This document shows positions 45,623 through 55,035 of a stretch of DNA of 64,000 bases, piece after piece. Origin of the DNA: Fragilaria crotonensis. Taxonomy: Eukaryota > Bacillariophyta > Fragilariophyceae > Fragilariales > Fragilariaceae. Position 1 is the stretch's first letter. The number at the start of each line of letters is the position of its first letter. The position numbers and the translations under genes are program-made. The DNA lies in assembly GCA_022925895.1 (NCBI GenBank), contig JAKSYS010000165.1:35528-99527 (forward strand), in the 5' to 3' direction. Below the pieces are notes generated by a model that made no database searches, was not told where the DNA came from, and saw only the letters and a list, made by a program, of their open reading frames with translations.

Positions 45623-45862
45623 GTTGTTGTGACGAGCGATGAAATATGGGCGATCTGCAGAACGATCTGCGCTAATCGCTTAGCCTTCATTTAATCGTAG
45701 TACTGGAGTACGAGTTAGCAGTAAGATGTACCTTTGTTACGTTTTGCTCTCGTGCGAGTCATGTAAGGACTACTGTACATAGGAAAACCTACGTATTGCG
45801 TTACTTTCGTCCGAATCATAGTGGGAGTACGTAGGAAAATCTACGTATGCGCTTCGATTATC

Positions 45863-45949
45863 TTGCGCTTCACAAAATGGTGCTCATAACCCGCACAAAC
45901 GACAAACCTCGGTTTGTGCGGGTTATGAGCACCATTTTGTGAAGCGCAA
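45863..45949. repeat. perfect 38-bp inverted repeat (hairpin) with 11-bp loop
   Basis: The left arm 45863-45900 and right arm 45912-45949 are exact reverse complements (the arm begins TTGCGCTTCACAAAATGG), separated by 11 bases. On either strand it can form a 38-bp stem. No coding sequence covers it. It could be the fused ends of a foldback element or the residue of a TIR pair. Confidence 0.9.
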
Positions 45950-46194
45950 CTGTGAATTTTGGAGGAAAGTGCTTCACAAGGTTTTTGGTTTTTTTTGTGA
46001 CGTCAAAACACGGATTTGCGAAACGCTTGCTCTTCGCAAGGATTTTCGCATGATAGGAACGAGCCTCAGCAACATTGTTCATCATGAATCAGCGTCAAAG
46101 TGCTGGGAGGTGGGGTAAACCGTGCTATTGCATGCACACGCGTGCATTTATGTGAAAAACATGTATGAAAATAAGTCTCCCCGCTTTTAAAAGC

Positions 46195-46730
46195 CTCTCT
46201 CGATTTACGCTGGAACCTCTACTACCGGTAGTCTAGTAGAGAGAATATTTCTGGAGGATTTGCACTACATACATACTCGTCCTTCTAATTTCGAATTCCA
46301 AAAAATCCTCTTTCCTGGGTTCGGTTTGGGGTGTGCGCGGTGTTGCGGACGTCGTCGTACTGTACAACGCAGTACTGTACTACAGATACATACGACTATA
46401 CTCGTACTTGACATTTATTTTGTACGAAAGCTCAACTCTAGTATCGTACAACATGCTACCGCTAACGCATACTCGAGTACTCGAGTAGTTGGACTTGTAC
46501 TGGAGTACTACTCCATTCACGTTGCTACGGTACAAGTATGTAGTACTGGTGTACTGTAATCCTCGAGAACGTGGAAGGTCCAGTATCCGAGTACAACCCT
46601 GGTTGTACTCTGAGTTAACGAGTCCTTGTACTATTGTGCGTTGGGTGGTGAATAAAAGGCGGGTACCAGGTACTTGTACTCCTACTGTACAAGTTACAAG
46701 TCCTCCAGTACCTGGTACAAGTACCAGGCC
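46195..46730. other. GTAC-rich intergenic tract
   Basis: Dense in GTAC, AGTACT, ACTCGTAC and CAAGTAC words, with ACCGGT in the middle. Overlapping ORFs on both strands (46260-46872) follow from the biased composition (Tyr/Thr/Val/Ser-rich) and are not supported as genes. Confidence 0.6.
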
Positions 46731-47065
46731 GTGGATCAAAATGCTGCTTCACGTCGTACAACACTCTGTGGATTGTGGATGTGCATCGAATCTTTGTACA
46801 ATACTACCTGTACTTGTACGAGTGTATGTCATACTTGAATTGTACCGACAAAGAGGGTCACATGACACGTGACGAGTTAAAGCAGTTGACGTGTGTCTGA
46901 CGATTCCCACAGTAAAATGAAAGTTAGACTTTTCCATCTTGTCTTCGGATCTCTCTATCCCGGCACCAAGTACTCGTACTACTAGTAGTGGATTGAGATC
47001 GTTGGCTGCTTTGATCTTCTCTGTTCGCGCTTTGTGTTTTGAGTTTTGACGTAGCCAGTAGTAGT

Positions 47066-47538
47066 CAGGGTTGGCAGGCAGGTGTTTTTTGCGGAGTGGT
47101 TTTTTGGTTTTTATTCAAAAAACCACCTCGTTTTGGGTGGCAGTGGTTTTTTATTTTCGAGCTAAAAAGGTGTTTTTTCAAAGAGTTCGTACGTGTTTAT
47201 GCAGTACTGTATACTGCATGCCACTGTATACTTGTTACTGTATCACGTAACGATACTACAGTACACAGTTTCAAACTTCTCCACATTCAGATATGCAGTT
47301 GCAAACTACAAAGAAGGTTGAATAAGGATGTAAATATGTTAAAGAACAATTGCTTTGGTGTTATTGCAAGCATCCAATGTAGAATATTGGGTCCAACATC
47401 AAATAAAATGAATGTAGAATTAAAGACCTTACTGTGTAAAAAACACTAGTGTTTTTTGGGTGTTTTTTAGGTGTTTTTTGGTGTTTTTTAAAAAACCACC
47501 TCGGCGAAAATCGGGACCGGTGGTTTTTCACAACCCTG
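47066..47538. mobile_element. hAT-like miniature element (MITE), 473 bp
   Basis: Starts CAGGGTTG and ends CAACCCTG, the terminal motif of hAT elements. It is flanked on both sides by the same 8 bp, gtagtagt (47058-47065 and 47539-47546), the right length for hAT target duplication. Beyond the termini both ends carry GGTGGTTTTTT-type subterminal repeats. It has no transposase, so would need one in trans. The flank is a GTA repeat, so the duplication is slightly less compelling than a complex sequence would be. Confidence 0.75.
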
Positions 47539-47747
47539 GTAGTAGTACATACTCAAAGTACGGGCATACTTTTGGGGGGAGGCAACGTTCTTTATCTCAA
47601 AATGAGTGTTTTTATTCAGTTGCTCAATCATGACAATATGTGTAAGTAAATGTGCAGAGTCAAGGATTGTCCATTGGCTACATATGGATGTGTACCTAAC
47701 GATAATTCTAATTTAAATGAATGCATACAGTATACATGCGAGGAGCA

Positions 47748-47962
47748 AAAGCATTAGAATTCTCGAGCATGCAATGGAATGCTCGAGAATGCAATCGCAT
47801 TCTCGAGCATGCTATGGAATGCATTCGAGCCGGCCAGACGTCGTTCACTATGAAACTATAACTACTAAATACGTTTTGATAAAAAAATCGCATTCTATGG
47901 CATGCTCGAGCATTCCATTGCACGCTCGAGCATTCTATGGCATGCTCGAGACAATTCGAATG
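47748..47962. repeat. palindromic foldback cluster of CTCGAGCATGC-type units
   Basis: At least seven short units built on GCATTCTCGAGCATGC and ATGGAATGC, arranged so that 47748-47830 is approximately the reverse complement of 47888-47962, with an AT-rich centre. It may be a foldback MITE. Reading frames through it are made only of the repeat. Confidence 0.7.
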
Positions 47963-48229
47963 CACTGAAATTTTATACCAGTGCCAATCCTTGTAAACAT
48001 ACATATGCATATATAAAGTATAAAGATGCTACCAGGTACAAATATATCCTGATGGTCATCAATGAGAATGAACTGATACCAATGGACGACGTCATCAGAA
48101 TATCATATATCAAGCTATGAATAAGAGTATAAAAGCAACCCATCTAATTGATGAACCGCACAGTCGGCATTTCGCATTCCACAGCACGCAAGACGGGAGG
48201 GAATCGTCAGACGCACGTCAGCTGCTGTA

Positions 48230-49000
48230 ACTTGTCCCATGTCCCGTGTCCCGTGACCCTTTTCATGTGTACTCTATCGGTAGTAAGTTACAAGTACTTG
48301 TACCAGTACTCGTAGAACGAGATGTTCATTTTCACAGCGTGTACTCGTACACTCCGATAGAGGCACTTGTTCTTTGTACTGCCTGGCACCATGGTTCTGG
48401 AGTTCGACTACTGTAGTACTGTAGTACTTGTACTGGATTACCCTTATTGACCATCCACCGTACTACAGTACCAGGTACTACCGGTAGTAATGTACTGGTA
48501 CCAGGAACTCGTTTACTCGTACGTACTACAGCCTACACAGTACAACCCATGATTGTACTACTACATCGTACAAGTACTGCATACCTACTGGAGCTTCCAG
48601 CCACGTTCTCCAGTACAAGTAGTCGGAGTACTCCAGTACCCCGAGGACTCCAGTATTTGTACTTAAGTATTAAAGAAACGCGAGACTCGAAAGGAGTGCA
48701 AGTGCTGCAGTAGCAACTTTGTAATTTTTCCCCTTGCTAGCTAGACTACTGGTAATCTTAGCAGGTGCGTATTGCTGCCTGCTCACAGAATGCGGTGGCT
48801 TAAAGTACTATGCCTGTAGTGCTATCGTCAACAGCCAAGGTCAATTATGGAGTAGTAGTAAAGTACAACGCTGTACAGTACGACGTGGTCCGCAGTACGC
48901 AGAACCCGCAACACCGCAAATTACGAGAGTGACCAGTGACCACAGTTCAGTCGTACGGAATATTCTACTACTAGCTAGTAGAGTACTGGAGTACAGGTCA
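48230..49000. other. GTAC-rich tract inside the Harbinger interval
   Basis: Repeated GTACTAC, CCAGTAC, ACAAGTAC and GTACTCGTAC words with ACCGGTAG; no gene supported. ORFs here (48447-48713, 48734-49213) are compositional. Confidence 0.55.
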
Positions 49001-49395
49001 AGCATAAATCAAAAAGCTTTTGAAAGTGGTGAATTTTTTAGATGTTCTTCATATGAACGCACATGTTCATGTGTGAATGCTATGGCACGGCTTACCCCAC
49101 CTCCCTGCTTCAAAATTAGAAGCACCAAAATTTGTAGTTCGAAGTGCTGTGCTGCGTGGAAGCACCCACTTTTCAGACTATTATTCGCGCCTTTTAACAT
49201 ACGTGATTATTAGAACGAAACGCATATTCTTCTATGTGTTTGATAGATTTTTAATTAGGTAGAAACAAGGTCGTTTTCCTAAGCAAATGAAGTTGGATCA
49301 AAGGAGGGAAACTGAGTTGAGAACGGAGAGGTAGGATGAAATTTTGAGCGTTATAATGGTGTTATCAACTCCTTTGCCTCCTACCATCCTACCAG

Positions 49396-49431
49396 CATCC
49401 TACCCGAAAATTGCTGAGTTAAGAACGCGCC
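49396..49431 (-). repeat. right terminal inverted repeat of the Harbinger-type interval
   Basis: Reads as GGCGCGTTCTTAACTCAG on the minus strand, followed by TAA on the plus strand. The 70 bp inside it (about 49342-49410) also repeat, in direct orientation, the sequence at 42505-42570 that encodes the start of the accessory ORF. Confidence 0.85.
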
Positions 49432-49484
49432 TAAGAATTCCCCATCGCGTACGATTGAAACTTGAAACGATACTACCGGTAACA

Positions 49485-52400
49485 TCCCAATGTCCTCATT
49501 GGGCTTATACTTCAAGTTGACAATTACAGACTCACGTAACGCAAGGAAAGCGAAAGTCATAATTCGACAGGCTTCAAGCACCGAATCCCGGACCATGTCA
49601 CGCCTTCACCAAGACCCTCCAGCCGCTCAAGGCGGATACTTGGAGGGCACCAAAAGTGGTGTCGAAGAACGAAATGAAGAAAGCGAGCCAGAAAATTCGA
49701 AAAAAGGGGGAGGTTTCATGTCAGCAGCTCGGAGTAAGGCGTTACGCCCGTTTGTCATTATCAGTTCGTTACATCTCTTATTTACCATTACAGACGGGGC
49801 GATTCGGATGATTGTTCTGCTGCATGCCTACAACAAGTCATTCTCAGCCCTTGAATGCTCCATCATGTTCAGTCTCTACGAACTTGCCGGGGTATTCACA
49901 AATCTGGCGGCGGGACTAATGGGGGCGAAATGGGGGATCAAGTTTACACTCATCATCGGACTCTCGTTGCAGTTACTGAGTTACGGCCTGATGTTCGGAT
50001 GGCAAGATAGCTGGACCAAACCCGAAGCAACTACTTATGTTACAGGTAAGTTCAGTACCTGCCATGAACGTATACATTCTCATTGCAAAATCTCTGGCAC
50101 TCAATTGGTCGCCTCATTGATCATCCACTTGTGACGCAGTGGCACAAATGTTTGCAGGCATCGCCAAGGATTTAACGAAATTAGGCGGAAAGACCGTTAC
50201 GAAGCTGGTCACACCGGATGAGAAAGAAACTCAGCTTTTCAAAGTTGTTTCCTTCATTACAGGATGGAAGAATTCTCTGAAGGGTGTTGGGTACTTTGCC
50301 GGAGCCGCACTGCTTCAGGTGTCCTACGACCTTGCCCTAAGCGTCATGATGGGGTTGGTCCTCCTTGCCATGCCATGGGCTATCTTCGGTCTCGATAGCA
50401 GTCTTGGGACGGCTAAGAAGAAGAACACAACATGGAAAGATGCCTTCAAAATGGATAACGAAAAGCTCAATCTTCTCTCTGCCGCTCGATTGTTCTTGTT
50501 TGCCTCAAGAGACTTTTGGTTTGAAGTCCCCCTCCCGTACTTTCTCCGCTCCCCAGCCTGTGAAGGGTTTGGAACCGAGACATGTTACCAGTCGCTAGAT
50601 TGCAGCAAGGGGGCAATGTGCGGATCATCTGGATACTGCGAGAATATCAATCCTGGTGGCGGATGCGGTGGCCTTGGTCTGGAAGGAGTCGTCGTCGGCG
50701 CTGTCCTTGGAGGATACATCATCCTGTACGGCCAAGTTCAATCCCTCACTCCACAGCTTGTTACCGGTCCGTTGCGGCAATCGTAAGTCGCCAAAGACTT
50801 GATCTGACGTATCGTTTAAGTCGCAAGAGCTCACGTCGCCTTTGAAAGCCCACCCAACAAGTTGACTGAAGTTTTCTGGGGTTTGATCAATTGCGTCCCG
50901 ACGCTCATTATGGCAATGGCCATGATGTTGGCGCCGTCCTTTGTAAATGCCGATCAAGGACAAATGACTATTTGGTTCGCTGTCAATGTAGTTGCCTTCG
51001 CTGTTATCTTCGCTATCAACTCCTCGATCCACTCATTCTTGGAAGTCAAATACGCCGCAAAGGACAAGGTCGCCGTCAGCGTTGGCTTTTACTCTAAGAG
51101 CAGTGCTTGTGGTCGCTTGATGGGGACAATCGGTAGTGGGGTCCTCTACACCTTCATTGGCGAAAATATAGGAAATTTAGCTGGTAGCGATGCGGTAGGG
51201 GGCCTAGCAGCGTGCTTCCTGGCTGGTACGATAAGTTCACTCATTGCGGCCGTCATTACCATCATGATTGACGATCAGGAAGCAGGACTCAAATGCGGAC
51301 CATGTCTCACTCTGGTACCGGCGGCCTCCTATGTCGATTCCGCTGATGATGAGGAGGTAGTCGAGGAGGAACACGAAGTTGCATTTGCGTAAGGGTTGAG
51401 GATGGAGATGTCCGAGCGCCTGAACGCAGTCGTCGCTAGGAGAGATCTGGTCGTATGTATTCCTTCCATTCCAAGACTAAAGTTCTGCGATGATTTCAAT
51501 GGCAATGTCATTGAACCGTACCTTTTCCAATCCTTTTCGCAAGGCACCCCACAAGTACACGTCCATATGCCTCTCGTCCACTCGATTTCTCCTCATCTTG
51601 CCAGGACTAGACTGCTACTGGGGCAGAGGTGGCATAGTTACGAAGAAGGAACTACTCGTGTGAGAAAGGTGGATGCCCTTCATATGGAGGATCGCAGGTC
51701 GTGGATTTATTTTCCTACCTTATTTGGCTTGATCGAAAAGACTGACCTAGATTTCATTCTCGATCGTCATGTCAAGAGAATTAAGGACAGAGGATATCAG
51801 ATCTACAAACGGATTATTTTACTTCTTCTCGTCGTCCTTCTTCTTCTCTTCATCCGATTTCTCGGTGAAGTCTGCATCAACAGTGGAGTCGTCCTTCTTC
51901 TCCTCTTCGCTAGCTTGTTGCTTGCTGTAGATCGCCTGTCCAATCTTTTGACTTGCTTGGCTTAAAGCTTCTTTCTTAGCAATGATAGCGTCAGAGTCGT
52001 CCCCATCCTTGACCTCCTTTGCCTCGGCAATAGCCTTCTCAACTTCGGTCTTGGTGTCTGCGTCAATTTTGTCCGCATTGTCTGTCAGACTCTTTTCCGT
52101 GCTGTAGATCAACGAGTCGATTTCGTTCTTTGCCTCAATTGTCTGGCGTCTCTTCGCATCAGCTTCAGCGTTGGCCTCGGCATCACGAACCATCTTTTCA
52201 ATGTCAGCTTCAGACAAACCTCCGCTTGATTGAATGATAATGTTCTGTTCCTTGCCAGTTCCCTTGTCCTTGGCGCTAACGTTCAAGATACCGTCAGCAT
52301 CAATGTCGAATGACACCTCAATCTGTGGAACACCTCTTGGCGCCGGCGGAATTCCAACCAAGTCGAATTGTCCAAGAGATTTATTGTCGGCGGCCATTTC

Positions 52401-52590
52401 ACGTTCTCCTTGAATAACCTTAATTTGCACTTGTGGCTGGTTGTCTGCTGCGGTAGAGAATGTTTGCTGCTTCTTGGTTGGAATTGTCGTGTTTCTAGGA
52501 ATCAACTTAGTCATGACACCACCGAGAGTTTCAATTCCAAGCGACAGAGGGGTAACATCCAAAAGGAGAATGTCCTTGACATCCCCCTTC
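49485..52590. repeat. right copy of the ArsJ-Hsp70 segmental duplication
   Basis: Same orientation and order as 38911-41867. Here the segment continues into a complete Hsp70 gene. On the left it is cut short, 50 bp from the Harbinger right end. Confidence 0.85.
49595..51392 (+). CDS. arsJ: ArsJ-type organoarsenical efflux permease, copy 2
   Basis: Three exons (49595-50045, 50140-50782, 50828-51392), 552 residues. Exons 1 and 2 have exactly the lengths and phases of copy 1. All ArsJ blocks are kept (TITDGAIRMIVLLH, AGIAKDLTKLGGK, KNSLKGVGYFAG, ARLFLFASRDFWF), as are the six-Cys insert and the CGPC tail. The tail is 12 residues shorter, lacking most of the Lys/Val/Glu repeat. There are scattered substitutions, such as CYQSLDCSKGAMC for CFQSSDCSQGAIC in the loop, but no stop or frameshift, so the copy looks functional. 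Its partner GAPDH is missing. Only about 110 bp of the upstream region is shared with copy 1, so regulation may differ. Confidence 0.87.
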
Positions 52591-54154
52591 AACACTCCAC
52601 CCTGAATGGCAGCACCCATCGCAACGACTTCGTCAGGGTTGACACCTCGGGAAGGCTTCTTGCCGAAAAATTGTTCCACGGTGTCTTGCACCTTGGGCAT
52701 TCGAGTCATACCTCCGACGAGGATGACGTCGTGGATTTCAGACTTGCTAATATCAGCATCCTTCATGCATTTCTGTACAACCAAATTGTTAGCTGGTCTA
52801 ATGGAGGACGCGACACACGCAATCCTTGAAAACATCATCACAGACACTCACCTTGCAAGGATCAATCGTCTTGTCAATCAAATTCTGAACCATCGCTTCG
52901 AACTGGGACTTGGAAATCTTTACGGACATGTGTTTAGGTCCAGTAGCATCGGCGGTGATGAAAGGAAGTGACACATCAGTCTGTGCGAGACCATCGAGTT
53001 CACGCTTTGCCTTCTCGGCCGCCTCACGCAGACGCTGCATGGCAAGATTGTCGCTCTTCAAATCAATGCCACTCTCCTTCTTGAAATCCGCCAACAAGTG
53101 CGCAAGTAGCTTCTCGTCGAAATCTTCACCTCCCAACATGGTGTCACCATTCGTTGCCTTGACCTCGAAGACACCGCCGGAAATCTCCAAAATGGAGACA
53201 TCAAAAGTACCTCCTCCGAGGTCAAAGACAACAATGGTCTTCCCGTCTTCCTTGTCCATACCGTACGCAAGAGCAGCAGCAGTTGGCTCGTTGATGATAC
53301 GAAGAACGTCGAGTCCAGCGATCTTTCCAGCATCCTTGGTTGCCTGGCGCTGGCTGTCGTTAAAGTAGGCTGGGACAGTGATGACAGCCTTTGTGACATC
53401 ACGTCCGAGGAATCCTTCAGCCGTCTCCTTCATCTTTCCGAGAACCATCGATCCGATTTGAGATGGACTGTATTTGGTACCTCTTGCTTCGACCCATGCA
53501 TCTGAATTGTTGTCGCTCTTGACGATTTTGTAAGGAACCAGCCCTGAAATTGTCTTGACTTCTTTGTCGTTGTATGAGCGACCAATCAAACGCTTGACAG
53601 CAAACATGGTATTTTCTGGGTTTGTGACAGCCTGACGACGAGCAGCCATTCCGACAAGTCGAGTTCCATCCTCAGTGAATGCAACCACAGACGGTGTAGT
53701 ACGAGACCCCTCCGAGTTTTCAATCACACGTGCATTCCGACCTTCCTGTGGAAAAATTGGGATTCCGATCGGTTAGATGAATTCATCTTGGTTGGGACAA
53801 CGATTCTGGAGCGAAACGAGTGACAGCGAGTATTGCTAAGGCCACAATGGACTCGCGCTTGAGTTGATTGACGGCAATTGAAAAGGAACTCGACTGATGC
53901 ATACAAACGTGCAATTTTGATGATGGCCAACGAAACTATGCGTCACCCACGTAGCGTTCGTACGAAACGAACGGTGAAGAAAATCTTACCATGACGGCCA
54001 CACATGAGTTGGTGGTTCCCAAATCAATCCCAATCACATCTCCAACATCTGTACTCTTGTATCTTCTGCTCACATCAAGGAACGAGGTACCAACGGATCC
54101 TTTCGAAGCCTTGAATGAAGTTAACCCACGACGCACACTCAATTGCAGCGCCAT
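51819..54154 (-). CDS. mitochondrial Hsp70 (DnaK-type chaperone)
   Basis: Three exons (54154-53990, 53745-52852, 52772-51819), 670 residues. The N-terminus is Arg/Ser-rich without acids ([19 protein letters not shown]), a mitochondrial presequence, followed by [18 protein letters not shown] (phosphate loop). [47 protein letters not shown] and [14 protein letters not shown] complete the ATPase domain; [17 protein letters not shown] starts the substrate-binding domain. The Lys/Glu/Asp-rich end lacks EEVD, consistent with an organelle form. It folds imported proteins and powers import. The gene is tail to tail with ArsJ2 across a 426-bp spacer in which I see nothing else. Confidence 0.95.
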
Positions 54155-55035
54155 TTTTGCACTGTGTATCTTTTTACTTTGTGAGCGGCGGCGACGGTTT
54201 GCGGCCTCGAACTTGCCTCCATCGAACGTTCCAAGAAAATCGGTGGTGGTCTGTGTGAGGTCGGTGATTATCGCTCTGCTGACGTCAACATCGACACATT
54301 CGATAGAGTTGATGATCGCGGAGGTTCGACAAGGATTTCCTTTTACGTGATCGATTAGGATTTTCAAATTCAAAGAGATTCCGCACATCAGGATTCCAAA
54401 TTCCAAGTCTGTATGGGGAGATGGCAGATGGGCAGGCGCATGGACTGGCGAGATGGCAGCCACAGCAGACAGCAGCCACCAGCGATAATTGAGTAATTGA
54501 GACGATGAGACGGACAGCCGGACAGCCGGACAGCACAACAAAGCACACAATCTGAAATCCTCCGAGTAGACTCTACGACGTAGTACAATTGTAGAGGAAA
54601 AGAGGAAAATAGCCCCTAGATGACTTCAGAGTTGGAATTCAGTAGCGTCTCGACGGAGAATAGTTTAGGTGTATGGAGCATGGAGTGGGTATGGTTCATC
54701 ACTATTGAAGTCAAGAGGTGAGTGTTTCAGTTCAGAGCCCTGAAGCGATGGGTCGTTCCACAGCCTTGTGCATCTAAGGATCTCGCCAATCATGACGCTT
54801 CTCGATACGTAATAGTAAAAAGTCATGGATGCCAATCTGCAGGATTCACTCCAAGGCCAAATCCTTGGTATAAAAACTAGATCATCGAATGTTAAGCAAT
54901 AGCGTTCTATATCTATTTCAATTTACCGTTGCACGACAATAACCGCTTCCCAGAAGCGCTTCCCTGTCCTCTCAGAGATCTCTCCACCGATGCAAAGTTT
55001 TCATTTAGCGTTAGGTTGTATCCGATATAAGGCAT
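54155..55035. other. intergenic region
   Basis: Upstream of mitochondrial Hsp70 and downstream of the Cys-rich gene. Short ORFs at 54285-54588 on the minus strand are upstream leader frames without a domain. A repeated ACAGCCGG unit occurs near 54515. No gene supported. Confidence 0.4.

Larger units (their letters stand above)
42388..49431. mobile_element. 7.04-kb PIF/Harbinger-type element or composite, bounded by inverted repeats and TAA duplications
   Basis: The first ~36 bp (42388-42423) and the last ~36 bp (reverse of 49396-49431) form inverted repeats, 33 bp of them identical (start GCGTTCTTAACTCAG). Each end is flanked by TAA (42385-42387 and 49432-49434), the 3-bp target duplication typical of PIF/Harbinger transposons. 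Inside are a DDE transposase gene on the minus strand, a coiled-coil accessory ORF on the plus strand, a second transposase remnant, a perfect hairpin, a nested hAT-like MITE and GTAC tracts. It is large for a Harbinger and has clearly gathered later insertions, so it may be a composite. It replaces the place where a second GAPDH would be expected. Confidence 0.75.

Noticed and set aside
46260-46872. Tyr/Thr/Val-rich ORFs on both strands
   Set aside because: Composition follows directly from the GTAC tract; they overlap on opposite strands.
47039-47649. Phe-rich ORFs around 47.0-47.6 kb
   Set aside because: Caused by T-runs of the hAT-like MITE.
47748-47962. CRISPR-like array
   Set aside because: Units are palindromic, mixed in orientation, irregularly spaced and without unique spacers; the DNA is eukaryotic and no cas gene is present.
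52368-53368. Plus-strand ORFs of 121-153 codons over Hsp70
   Set aside because: Antisense shadows of a well-supported gene; one of them recurs over the pseudogene copy for the same reason.
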